A stretch of 37,771 bases of DNA from Hofstenia miamia (Eukaryota > Xenacoelomorpha > Acoela): the NCBI GenBank assembly GCA_004352715.1, contig SCFE01000042.1:162444-200214 (forward strand), read 5' to 3'. The stretch's first letter is position 1, and the number at the start of each line of letters is the position of its first letter. This document shows positions 11,278 to 22,575 of this stretch, piece by piece. The notes beneath the pieces were generated by a model, which saw only the letters and a list, made by a program, of their open reading frames with translations, searched no databases and was not told the origin of the DNA. Both the position numbers and the translations under genes were made by a program.

Positions 11278-11581
11278 TAGTGATTTGCGGCTTGGGGGTT
11301 TTGGCTGACCGTAGACGACGCTAGTTTTTACTCTGTAGTCGTATACGACCACGGTCGTAATCTTAATAGCCGCAGCCGACAGTGCCGCTTCTCATAAGTT
11401 GTCTATACTTAAACTGACTTTGAATAAAATTTATTATTCATTGTTTAATTCAATTACCAATTCAAATCGAAATTTAGTGTCCAAAAATCAAGTTTTGAAA
11501 ATTGAAGGCTTGGCCTACTAATGCCGTAAGGATTCAGGGCGTAACAGTCTTTAGCAGCGCCCAATGCCAAAAAACACTATA
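11278..11581. mobile_element. hAT-like MITE, 304 bp, with 8-bp target-site duplication
   Basis: ATGTACAT occurs at 11270-11277 and again at 11582-11589. The left end begins TAGTGATTTGCGGC and the right end, reverse-complemented, reads TATAGTGTTTTTTGGC. This gives imperfect inverted ends of the TAGTG type with an 8-bp duplication, as in hAT elements. The interior is GC-richer than its surroundings and has no transposase. The duplicated octamer is itself a palindrome. Homologous blocks occur at about 5390-6010. Confidence 0.7.
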
Positions 11582-11842
11582 ATGTACATTTGTTTTATGT
11601 TCTTTTTTGCTTTTATATTCTAAAAGGAATATTTGCCAAGAGGAAAGTTATCATAAATATATAAAGCACAATTTAAAAATCGTATAGCCTCAATGTTTAT
11701 CTGTGCCAAATTATATTCTTGGTTTTTTATTTGTGATTAATCAGGCTTGTTCGGCAATTTGAAATATACATTTAACGCGGTTTTTTAGCTTGCAAAAACG
11801 ATTCTGTAATTATATTAGTACTTGTTGATCATATTGCTTTAG

Positions 11843-12483
11843 GCGAAGAAGCTGTAAACTTTGCTACAGAAATGGGATTCAGCGACAGTGACCTCAATTC
11901 TAACTATTCTAGAGAACAATATACAGAATGGAAATTAGCTAATTGTCAACCGAACTATTGGACAGACGTTTCACCAAATCCATCACTACACTGTGGGCCT
12001 TATACTCCAAATAATCCGTTGACGAAAATAGAGAAATCTCGCCCTCCTGTTACAATTGATAATCATGACACTCTTGGTATAATCGTCATAAACAGTAAGG
12101 GCAAAATCGCTGCCGGACTTACAACGAACGGATTATCTCACAAGATACCTGGAAGGGTCGGTGATGCGGCCATTGTTGGTGCTGGAGGATACGCTATTGA
12201 CGGAGTAGGTGCCTCCGTTGAAAGTGGTGATGGAGATACACTAATGAGATTCTTGCCGACGTTTCAAGCGGTTAATTTGATGCAACAAAACTATACTCCG
12301 GAAGCTGCTGTTAAGCAAGCTCTTCAACATGTGATAACGACAAATCCGAAAGTCGCTGTTTTACTACTTGCTGTAAATTCCTCTGGTCACATTGGTGCCA
12401 GTTGTCATGGTTTTAATAAAGGCACATACTGCATTCGAAGCAAAGATATGAAAACTAAAATAGTTGAAGTTGACTGTGAATAA
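11843..12483 (+). CDS. AGA: Aspartylglucosaminidase, exon 2 of 2 (catalytic beta subunit)
   Basis: The exon starts after TTTAG, and the phase-1 junction restores Gly125. Residues 126-200 finish the alpha chain (KLANCQPNYW, CGPY). NHDTLG follows: autoproteolysis is expected between D200 and T201, which exposes T201 as nucleophile. The other catalytic and binding residues keep their spacing to human AGA: T219 in TTNG, R229 and D232 in GRVGD, and S252-G253 in ESGDGD, where human has Thr-Gly. LMRFLP then follows. A glycosylation sequon N303-S-S sits where human AGA has N308; N145 and N274 are further sequons. Cys159/175 and 312/336 match two human disulphides, while both members of the 286/306 pair are missing. 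The TAA is at 12481. All key residues are present, so an active enzyme is expected. Confidence 0.95.
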
Positions 12484-12929
12484 CAAAATTAAAATAATAA
12501 GTATATATTTATTTACATTTTTAAGGTTGTTTTGCTAAAACAGTTTTATATTGATTTTGTAAATTTAAAGCTAAAAATATAGAAAATCCTTCATCCTGTG
12601 AAAAATTTGATTCGCTTGACGCTTGCTTAATGATGTTACTCGAGATTTTGGAATAATCTAGAGCATTATTATTATGCAATGGTTTATTAATTAGTAATTA
12701 AAAACTCTAACGTTATAATTAATCAAATTACGATAAACACCAACTAATAATTGCAATATTTGTAATTATTAAAGTTTATGAAGAACAATTTATTCCGTTT
12801 AGAGGGTTACTAATTTAAATTAATGCAAGAAAAAAATTGGCATTTGTGAAATAATATATCATTCCAATAAGGTTCTATAAGAAGATCAATGCATAACACA
12901 AAGTTTTTGAAAGCTTCTAACTTAACTTT
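12484..12929. other. 3' flank of AGA; no clear poly(A) signal
   Basis: AT-rich 3' flank. No perfect AATAAA is seen just after the stop; AATAATAAG (12493-12501) is the nearest weak candidate. No gene is visible. Confidence 0.4.
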
Positions 12930-13239
12930 CAGTGCTTATTTTGAATGCCTCAGCCTCAGATCCAAAATATTCGTGATTTGTACATGATATGTCAAACCAT
13001 TCATTGGATATTGTTTATGAAACCGTGATCTTGACATCAATCCAGGCCTCTCTAAAATAAGAAAAATTCATTAAAATTGAATGAAAAACTACAAACAAAA
13101 ATTCTTTATTACCGTGAAATGTGGTGAATGGGAACATTTTTTTCAAAGAATAGGAACACATGTGATTTCACCATATATATTCCTTGACGTCTGTGCATTG
13201 TGATGAATCTTAAAAATGGAAAATTCAATTATTTGTGCC

Positions 13240-13502
13240 GTCCTGGCACCCAATTAAGCACTTTGCATTATATTCTTCCTTGGCCTCTCTAAAATATTTT
13301 TCTGCATCAGCCGCTGCATCCATTGAATATTGTGAATCCGCCTGGGGAGGAGCTTCAGTGAATTCATTTACAGAGGTAAGTGTTGTCCCAGAAGAAAGCT
13401 TTTAATATTGGAATCATCCGATCTTATGAATATAATTAATATAATAAAAAACATCATGAAAAGCCATACAATTAATCGTACAAAAGAATCATCCTCCATC
13501 AT
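13240..13502 (-). other. Possible small minus-strand coding segments
   Basis: Two partly overlapping minus-strand frames stand out from the AT-rich background. The first runs 13502-13368 and starts with ATG. It encodes 44 residues: an acidic MMEDDS start, a hydrophobic segment of about 20 residues (LIVWLFMMFFIILIIFI), then RSDDSN, so it resembles a single-pass membrane microprotein. The second is open from about 13410 to a TGA near 13240. It encodes a helix-like stretch, MDAAADAEKYFREAKEEYNA, and ends CQDGTNN. A strong pyrimidine-rich acceptor (CTCCTCCCCAG) precedes the second segment on this strand. I recognise no family, and I could not join the two in phase. They may be exons of an unseen gene or chance ORFs. 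Confidence 0.25.
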
Positions 13503-13681
13503 ATTTTCCTCAAAGAATCAAATTTTCGAAAAAGACGACCTGGTATAAAATGTTCAAATAGAAAACAAATACTACGACTTTTTCCAAGATGCATTCTCGG
13601 GATTAATTTTTTGTAGCATTCATACTTTGCTAGATGTATTTCTAGTAATATAAGATTTTTATTATTAATATTTTTTAACAT

Positions 13682-14548
13682 TGAAGGCCCAACGCAAAGT
13701 GATTAATTGCATTTGGCTGTCTCTTAGAAATATAAATTGAATTTTTTTACTCCAATTCTTATGTAACACATAATATAACATTTAGTTTCCACTTCAAAAC
13801 TATGAACAATTATCTTAAGAAAACATTGAAATGAAATATTTATCATTTTGAAATCATTAGACATTACTGGAAGACATACTTATGGTTCCTCGAAACTGAA
13901 TATTCTGAGTGTCTCTTGATATAGGAATATTTTTCTATATAGGTGCCTTTAGCCTATTCGATACACTTATAGTCTTATTTTAAAGTCATTTATCCTCTAA
14001 GATAGTGGTATTTGGCATTTTCAGGGTAGAGAGACGATTCTAGAACGCCTCTCGTAAAGACTTTGACGCATGTCCTAACTAATTTGCACTATATTTGCAG
14101 AAATTTTACGTTTTGTATGTGATCTGATCAACACTCAAATTAAGAAACAATAAAAAGCAAATCTGAATCGAACGAGTTTAAGTCACTAGAAATTACTGAA
14201 TTATATGTCGTTCGTAATTTTCTTTTGTTTCTCGAAAAATACTTTTTCGTTTTGAAAGCTTTATTAAAGCAAAGGTTCCTTCATTTCCGTCCGATTGCAA
14301 TGAAATTTTGTCCACACATTCCCTACAACTAAATTTGGGTCCAGAAATTTTGACATGATTTTTAATTGTTGAGTTATTCACAATATGTATAATACATTAT
14401 TTGCCAAATTGCCAATTTTGAATATAAATGTCAAAAATTTTCTTTACTACTCCATATATTTGAATTCTGCAACTCAGGAATTTTTGTCTATTATTGTTTA
14501 TTCATTTGTGAAAATTTTGATGAAGTTTGGTGAAAAAATGAAGACGAG

Positions 14549-14589
<41 letters not shown>

Positions 14590-14955
14590 TTAAATTTGAT
14601 ATAGAATTTAATATGCTTCATGAATCTATATTGGACGTGTATTTTTAAATTTAGTGTGGAATGCAAAAATGTTATTTCATATATTTGAGCAGAATTCGTA
14701 CTGAAAGTCGTTATTTAATATAACAGCGTTTTTCTTGCAGTGACCATGCCACTGACTTTCAGTGAAATTGCTATTATTCCAACCTGACATTAGGTATGTC
14801 CTTGTCAAATTTTGTGATGATTTTATGCGCAATCAAGTTTAATCGAAAAGCAATTATATGCTTCTGGTAGCGTATGCGCATAGGTCTTACCTGCAACATC
14901 TGAACTTTATAAATAAAGCACTAACCGAAAAATTTTGCCGAGATTTTTTGGTTAA
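13682..14955. other. No gene recognised; (TA)n at about 14556-14585
   Basis: AT-rich sequence with short, motif-free ORFs and one TA microsatellite. Nothing else is supported. Confidence 0.5.
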
Positions 14956-15028
14956 TGAGAATGAATATATTTATTGTGTATAAAATTGATTCTTATTTGC
15001 AAAATAGGCACAACCCATTGGAAAATAA

Positions 15029-15144
15029 GCTAGCGCATAACTATCGATCGTCTAAGATATACGCTAGCGCTTTTTGGACGTTTGTTTATGCTACCGACGC
15101 TAGCATTTTTGGCGCTAGCGTATTTTGTGCTAGAGAAGCTAGCG
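15029..15144. repeat. Cluster of GCTAGC hexamers (degenerate short repeat)
   Basis: GCTAGC occurs at 15029, 15063, 15099, 15114 and 15138, with near copies at 15090 (GCTACC) and 15129 (GCTAGA). Several are followed by a T-run: GCTAGCGCTTTTTGG, GCTAGCATTTTTGG, GCTAGCGTATTTTG, GCTAGCGTTTTTTT. The unit looks like a diverged tandem repeat with irregular spacing (15-36 bp). An ORF of 121 codons crosses it and translates the repeats as A-S-x-F words, but it shows no other coding sign. Confidence 0.6.
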
Positions 15145-15441
15145 TTTTTTTCAATTATATTTTGCATCTATACAACTTGTTTTATACGACTCCTAACCAA
15201 AATATTTCAATGCAGGTTTTAGAAATTTATCAAAGTAATATCAGTAGAAAACCAATTGCTTATAGCACAGCATGTACAACACTGCACTCAACAAATGAAT
15301 ACATACACGCTCATAAATAAGCATAGTCAACCACAAGAAAATTCAATTGCAAACTCAAAATTGTTAGCATTGACATTCCATTACATTAGCAAAAAATGCG
15401 ATTTCATATATATTATGTAACACTGAACTAACTAAAATTTC

Positions 15442-15482
<41 letters not shown>

Positions 15483-17633
15483 TGGTAATCATTTTGGCAA
15501 TAAAAAAATTACATTAAATATTTCTATTTGATTAGATTGTAAAATATTTTTTCAGGGCAATATGAAAAAATAGAAATTCTAAGAGAGTTTTAGTAGTTTT
15601 CAAAAAAATTCTAAGTTGGTGCTGCATAAATTATACTTATATTAATTTTGATATTCACCGATTACAATGAATGATAAGTCGAAAATGAATATTTTAATAA
15701 ATAAAAAAATTATCTGGACTGTGAAGTCAAATATCATTACATACCTGATTGTATCATATTTAAGTTTTTTTGATTTACCATAGTCTTTTTTTTGTTAAGA
15801 TTTCTATGCTAATTATGTTTTCGCTAGTGATGCACTAAAGCTTTCTTTTAACAGAAGGTAGCAATAGAGGACATACATGTAGATAGCTTCGGCTAGCAAA
15901 TCGCCACTGTTTTAAGCTATGCTTAAATCGGTGATAATGTACACATGAATATGAAATAGTATTTATGATTACTAAATATACCTTAAAGAATAATACATTT
16001 ATAAAAATCAGCAAAAAATTGTATGCTATGTAGCTAGATTTTAAGTTAGCAGATTCTCCAGTGGGAATTCAATTATCTATAGAGTTAGTAATATTTTTTT
16101 CATAATTGAAATCTAATTCTAATGTTGACGTAATGTTGAAAGAAATACTTCATCTTAATGTAATGAATAATTTTCTTAGATTTACAAGCAAAATTTTAAT
16201 TTTTAGAATATTGAACAAGCACAGTTTGAATTGATGCTAAAACTACAGCTGGGACCTTGAAAAATAGAAATTAACAGTTTTTCTATAATTCAAATTAAAA
16301 AAAAACAACCAAAATGATATTCGAATTGAAAAACGGCATTTAACTTAACTATTAAATGTATTTTTTGTATTAGACAGTTAACAGAGGGTCATAGAGTTAG
16401 CAAGCTATTAATTTTTTAAATCTTTAAATGAAATCACAAGGCAATTCGTTTTTATGATTTGCCTGGTCAAAGATCAGATACTGAGTTTATCCTAAATTCA
16501 ATTTGTTCGTTGAATATCTTCAAATTCAATTTTTTCAATGAACATTTGTAAAATAAATATTACAGAATGACCCTATTTGAAAAGCGTTTCCTACAAGATT
16601 AAAAAAATCTAGCTATTTATAATTTGATATTTTGATGAATTTGCATTTATAATACTAAAACTATAAATGGTTGTTCAATGGGCTGGCCTTTAAATGGTAA
16701 GTTCATTAATTTATTTTGAGTTCATTTATCGAAGAAATTTTACTAATAAAAGGTTTTTGTGAAAAAAATATTTTAGCGCGTGCTTTATTGTCAACACTTT
16801 GAATGCATAGCACTTTCGAGATATTTAAAGTTAGAATTTGATGTAAATTTATATAGACTAAAATCATTTTCATTGAAATCAAATTTTCAGTAAATTTGTC
16901 ATAAAGAAATCCGTTTGCATTATTTTTTTTGTAGAAAAATTTTATAAGAGTTTCAAGGGATCACATGGAAGTGATGCACTTTAAGCCTTAAAAATCCTGC
17001 AAGTTCTTGCAAGTTTTTTTCTAATGTTTGAAATCGAATTTAGAGTATTGCAAATAACCAAATTTTAGGTTGAATATTACATGTATATCAATGGTGCAAA
17101 TAGGATGGTTCATTTTGTTTTGAATAACAAAGAATATTTTTCATTGCATGGCAGACAGAAAACTCAAAACAGTAAGCAAGCACATTTGTAGTTGAAAATT
17201 CCAGCAAAATCATGTAGAATAGCATGAAATAGTCAAATTTATATGTTAAGTAACAACCTAAATACTTTTTGATATTTAACATCACCTAAAATATGCAATC
17301 AAGCATTAAAATGGAATTTGCAAGAATTTGAAAGAAATTCAAATATTAAGTCGTTATCACACAAGGCCTACTTTAATTACTACTGGCGATTTGCAGTATT
17401 AAATATAATAATGAAGCATTACATACAGTTAATAACCGAAATTTGTTGCAAAATTTTACTTCTGAAACCCTACCAAAATTGCACTTGCTTCTAAACAAGT
17501 ATGAAGTAAATTGTCATTTTGAGGGTTCTTTGAACAAATTCTCGTCCTATATAGGTAAAGTACAAACGTTTTTAGAAATGCTGCATCTCAATGCCATAGA
17601 TATCTGTAACAATCACCACCCTAATCTTTAGTA

Positions 17634-17670
<37 letters not shown>

Positions 17671-19190
17671 AATAATTGATTTTAATCTGCAGTGATTTTA
17701 GTGTTTATAATGAATGGCCCCGTTTTCTGCACATTAGTATTTTATAATATCAAGAAAATCAAAATGATTCAATAAATGTGGAGATTTTCAAAATTAATAG
17801 TTATTTGCCATTCTTAAAACAACTTATTACTTCAAATTAGGGCATGTGAATAATGTGCTCAATTTTCTCATTTTTGAAGAGTTCACTACAAATTACAAAG
17901 CCTTGTGTCATCTTGATGGGAATATCCCTAATTTTTTAATAAAAAGTGCTTGTTAAAATCTGTAGACTTTTTTTTACTTCCAAAAAGTTATTTCAGAAAG
18001 GTCTAAATCAATCATGAAATGACTACTTTACAATAGCGCTATAATGGCCAATGCCAATTTACATTAAACATATGTACTAATAACTAGTAAACACGAAAAC
18101 AAGTAATTGGCCCATACTAGTAACCAGTACCTGATGCCACAATCTATATATATATATCTATGTTATATAATTTTAGATATTTTATCACTAAATTATTTCT
18201 TTAATATAGAGATTTTGCTGAAACTTTATTATTAAATATTTACACTTGCATAAAACTATGTTTCTTCGGTAAGTTAATACCTTACCTAAAAAATTCTTAG
18301 AAATATATTATTGAATTAGCTCTTTGACAGCATATATCAATGTTTCTCTGAATTCGTTGAAAATTTTGAGGTATATATATATATATATATAAGTTATTGC
18401 TGATAAAATGTTTTGTGCAATATATAATAATCCGATAAAGCTGGAGTTATCTTTTTATTTCACAGTTTTGAAATCTACATGCAATAAATCAATCATAAAA
18501 CTGAAAATAGGAAATTTAAATTTGACTCAATTGATGATGCATTAAATTTTTCTGCTAAATGTTGTCATCAAATGCGTACTAATAGCAATGAAAGAAATTA
18601 GGCTTAACAAGTGCGTTCTTAGAGCATTGTTGAAGCAAAAAAGAAGCTATAGACAAGTCAGATTTGTCAGTTAAGTGCCTGTTGACATTTGCTCGATTAA
18701 CTTGTTCAAATACTTATACGTTGTGATGAACTTACTTAAAATGTTGCTTCTTTTAGTCTTCATTTAAAGATTACTTTCACTTTATGACATTTCAATTTAT
18801 ATTCTTGTTTTATCGGCTGAGTATTACTGAACATTTCAACTACATTCTTTCTGAAAGATTTTGTTGATAATCTTATCAAGTTCTAAATTTCGCAGAGAAG
18901 AATTTACTTTTCAACACAAAAGTCATCTTTGTCTTTCACAATAAGATAAACTTACAAAGGATGGAGATATTCTAATTTTAATATTAATTGATTTTCTATA
19001 TAAATGATACTCTCAAAGTTTAAACTTTGAACTGCGATTGTCGTCAAGTATTTGTGAAGGACTGCAAGAAATTCATTAATATATGCTCTTGACAGAAAGT
19101 GATCTATTTTTGTATATGCTTATTATTCCATAATTTTGGGTGAAAATGAGTGTCAACTTTTAAATTTTTTTAAATTTTAATCCTTCATTT
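15145..19190. other. Long gene-free stretch with microsatellites
   Basis: AT-rich with (TA)n at 15445-15477, about 17637-17668 and 18372-18391. All ORFs are short and lack motifs. No tRNA, repeat end or splice-flanked conserved segment was found by eye. Confidence 0.5.
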
Positions 19191-19715
19191 TCATTTACTC
19201 CCTTCTGAAAATACAAGAAACTGCAAAAAACTTAAATTTTCTTTTTCGCAAATCTCGCTCTCAACAGTCTTTTGCGATGTGAGATTTTGAAAAAGAAATG
19301 CACAGTAATTTAATTGATTTAAGACAAATAAATGAATTAGTTTTACATGCAAAGATTTTTCTACATAGCGCAAATGGTACAAATATTTTATTCCACATGC
19401 CATTTTCTTTAATTTGTGGGAGAAGAAATTATCGAATTTTAAGTCATTGTCTATTAATACACCTAGATAGGTTACACATTAACTTTGGCTATTTTCGTTA
19501 TCACAAACAATAATTTTAAAATTTTCAGTAAGCTTTTGTTGTTGTTTAGATGAAAAGATGATATATTGAGTTTTGTCAGAATTGATTTATAGTTCATTAC
19601 CATTGAAATATGTTACGAGGTTTTCAATATCTTTTGTCAAATGCTCAATTGGCTCAAAAGGATTTTTTGCTGTTCGTAATATACAAGTATCATCTGCGTA
19701 TTGATAAATAGTTCC

Positions 19716-20682
19716 ATTTGTCAAGGATTTTGAAATATCATTTACGGATAATGCAAATAGAATGGGTCGTAATAAAGTTCCTTGGGGCACACCAAGATTT
19801 GTAGTAACGTACTCTAAAAAAATATGGTCGATTTTAACTAAAACCTTGCCGCCTTAATTTTTCTTTTAAATCATCGAGTTAATTGCTTTACTTAAATCAA
19901 ATAAGGTCACAGCTTTGGACAAATTTTGATTTGTATTTATTTTAATCTTTTCTGTGATTGATAAAATCGCATCAGATGTACTGAAATTAGGTCGAAATCC
20001 AAATTGATTACTTGATAAAATTTTATTGTTATTAATAAACTTGTACATTTGTGCAGCTAGAAGTTTTTCAAATATTTTTGAGAAAGGGCGTGTTATGCTA
20101 ATTGGTCGATAGTTCATGGGCTCTAGTGGTTCTCCTTTTTTATATAACGGTGAAATATCAGATTGCTTTAAAAGCGCAGGAAAGTTATTATTTATAATNA
20201 TTTGTCAAGGATTTTGAAATATCATTTACGGATAATGCAAATAGAATGGGTCGTAATAAAGTTCCTTGGGGCACACCAAGATTTGTAGTAACGTACTCTA
20301 AAAAAATATGGTCGATTTTAACTAAAACCTTGCCGCCTTAATTTTTCTTTTAAATCATCGAGTTAATTGCTTTACTTAAATCAAATAAGGTCACAGCTTT
20401 GGACAAATTTTGATTTGTATTTATTTTAATCTTTTCTGTGATTGATAAAATCGCATCAGATGTACTGAAATTAGGTCGAAATCCAAATTGATTACTTGAT
20501 AAAATTTTATTGTTATTAATAAACTTGTACATTTGTGCAGCTAGAAGTTTTTCAAATATTTTTGAGAAAGGGCGTGTTATGCTAATTGGTCGATAGTTCA
20601 TGGGCTCTAGTGGTTCTCCTTTTTTATATAACGGTGAAATATCAGATTGCTTTAAAAGCGCAGGAAAGTTATTATTTATAAT
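19716..20682. repeat. 483-bp direct duplication split by one N (probable assembly artefact)
   Basis: 19716-20198 and 20200-20682 read the same, base for base, wherever I compared them. They are separated only by the N at 20199. Collapsing them gives a single uninterrupted order of RT motifs. See the matching finding. Confidence 0.85.
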
Positions 20683-22115
20683 ACTTTGTTTGAATACTAG
20701 GTATTCACCAAAAATATAAAAATAATTTGAATTATCCAATACGGTAGGTTGCTGTATCCACAAGATTTATTAGCATTTAGTTTATTTACTACATTTCTAA
20801 GATCGTGATAGGAAATTAGGTTGAAATGAAACTTTTCCCTTATTCGTATATCAAATTGTTGAAATAAAAATTTTCCATTTTCTTCAAATTTAAAATTTAA
20901 TTTACCTATATTTTTAAAATTTCTGTTTAAAATATTTGCGATATCCTTCTTATTTTTGTACGTCCTATTATCATGATTTCTTCAATGTTTATTCTTAGCC
21001 CTTTAGTTTTACCAACGGTTTTATTAAAAAAATTCCATTTTTGGTTAGACTTTTTTAAGCGTTTGAAGGCTCTTTTTGATTAATTGCTCAGTCCAATAAA
21101 GATTGATGGGATCCGATTTCACAAGTTCAAAGAGTTTATTTTTCTTAATTATCCATTCTTTAATCAAGTTGGAATCACGGGGTTGGTTAATCACAGGCTC
21201 AATTTAGCGTTAATTAATTTGGTTCGCAGGATGTGCTTCTTGAATTAAGGCTTTGGTGATTTCAGGCGTGATAAATTTCAACGTACCATCGGCATAATTA
21301 AAAGTTTAGGTTAGATCAAAGCATATGTTATTCAAGAGGTCTAAAAATATTTGCTCATTAAAATTGTTAAAATCCCTATAATAAACAACTTCCCTATTTT
21401 TTGTTCCCAACTTATGGTTACTAACATAAGCGCAAAGATTGTGATCACTAAATGACTCAAACATATAGGTTTTATATTTATTACAACTATCGGATAAAAA
21501 ATAGTCAATGAAGTTAAAAAAATCTAGTTGGATTGGTCTTATTAATAGTTTGAAGACCAAAAACATCCCAAATATGATCAATTCGATTTGATTCAACAGA
21601 ATTTAAGTAATTGGAATTAAAGTCTCCTAAGATATAAGCAAATTTATTTTCAAGAATGGCATATTATATTTCTTCAATTTTGTGGTTATAAAATTTAGAG
21701 ATAAAATTTTATTTGAATTATCGCAAATGTTTATGAGCTCGTTGCTGTAGGAATTTGAGAAGGACTCTAATTCAATCCACATAGTTTCGAATATTTCATG
21801 ATACAGTTCTAAATCTTCTCTCTGTTTTGATTTTAATAATTTGGGAGTTAGTATCATTAAGCCGCAACCCCGTTCGGATATATTTTTAAAATAAATATCG
21901 AAATAGCTAGAATTAGAATTATATAATGTTTTCAGACTATCAGAATCGTTTAACCAGGTTTTAGTAAAAACATATATTGCGTTATTTCCGATTTTATATA
22001 CCATTTGCATAAATTCGTTGCGATTTGCACTAAGATTTCTAGCATTCATATAAATTATTTTAAGGTTAGCTTTGAATTTGTTGAGTACATCATTAATTCT
22101 ATTTTCCGAAATTGT

Positions 22116-22139
22116 TGGCCCTGGGTTACTTTCAATGTC
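22116..22139 (-). other. 2A-like DIESNPGP motif at the LINE ORF N-terminus
   Basis: On the minus strand these eight codons match the D(V/I)ExNPGP consensus of ribosome-skipping 2A peptides. Such motifs are known near the N-terminus of some invertebrate APE-type LINE proteins. Here the usual Gly before the Asp is Lys, which may weaken skipping. Confidence 0.7.
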
Positions 22140-22229
22140 TTTAGAAATAATTAGTCGAAATTTTAAAAGGGATTTTAAATGATTACCGAGTAAATAATAG
22201 AATTTGATTGCATAATAATTTGAATACAC

Positions 22230-22532
22230 TTTTGTAATTTTCGTGGAGTTAAATTTGAATTTTTTAGGGATTCATGTATGCTTATATCAAACTACCCTTT
22301 AATGAATATATAGTAACAATAATTATAGCATACCATAAACTGCACCTGAATAAGTTACTAGATCTTCGACGGGAATGACTTGGGCAAAAACATGATGAGA
22401 TGAAGAAATTAAGCATTGCATTGATGTAGAAAACTCGATACGACTTATTGTGTGATGCTTTGCAAGTTTTCAGGAGTTAGGAATGACATACCTTTTGAAG
22501 CTACCGAAGCATAATATCGAGATAATAATAAA

Positions 22533-22575
<43 letters not shown>

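Larger units (their letters stand above)
8672..11842 (+). other. AGA intron (phase 1) with two mobile elements
   Basis: The intron is bounded by GTGAGT at 8672 and TTTAG at 11842 and is 3,171 bp long. It contains a Penelope-like element remnant (10368-11004) on the opposite strand, (TA)n runs at 10316-10341 and 11003-11027, and a hAT-like MITE (11278-11581). ORFs at about 9404-9691 and 9885-10139 have no ATG at their start and no family motif, so I do not call them genes. Confidence 0.85.
19191..22229 (-). pseudogene. CR1/Jockey-like LINE: endonuclease, RT and C-terminal domain (inactive)
   Basis: This is the longest LINE copy, read from 22229 downward. First comes a 2A-like motif, DIESNPGP (22139-22116). 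An APE-type endonuclease follows: KIIYMNARNL, then TKTWL where the catalytic TETWL Glu has become Lys (codon 21962-21960), then GDFN (21627-21616) and FSDHN (about 21455-21441). RT follows: MNYRPISI, NQFGFRPNFST, FDLSKA, VPQGTLLRPILF and catalytic YADD (19700-19689). Last are YLGVLIDNDLKF and MACGIKYLYHLR. The RT makes cDNA at a nick cut by the endonuclease. Frameshifts and stops (for example after AINSMI, and between GDFN and FNFIDYFL) and the Glu-to-Lys change make it inactive. The first codon is GTG with no upstream ATG in frame, perhaps a decayed start. The 483-bp repeat at 19716-20198 and 20200-20682 lies inside and is probably an assembly artefact. Confidence 0.88.

Noticed and set aside
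14955-15320. 121-codon + strand ORF over the GCTAGC cluster
   Set aside because: The apparent A-S-x-F repeats are just the translation of the DNA repeat; no other coding evidence.
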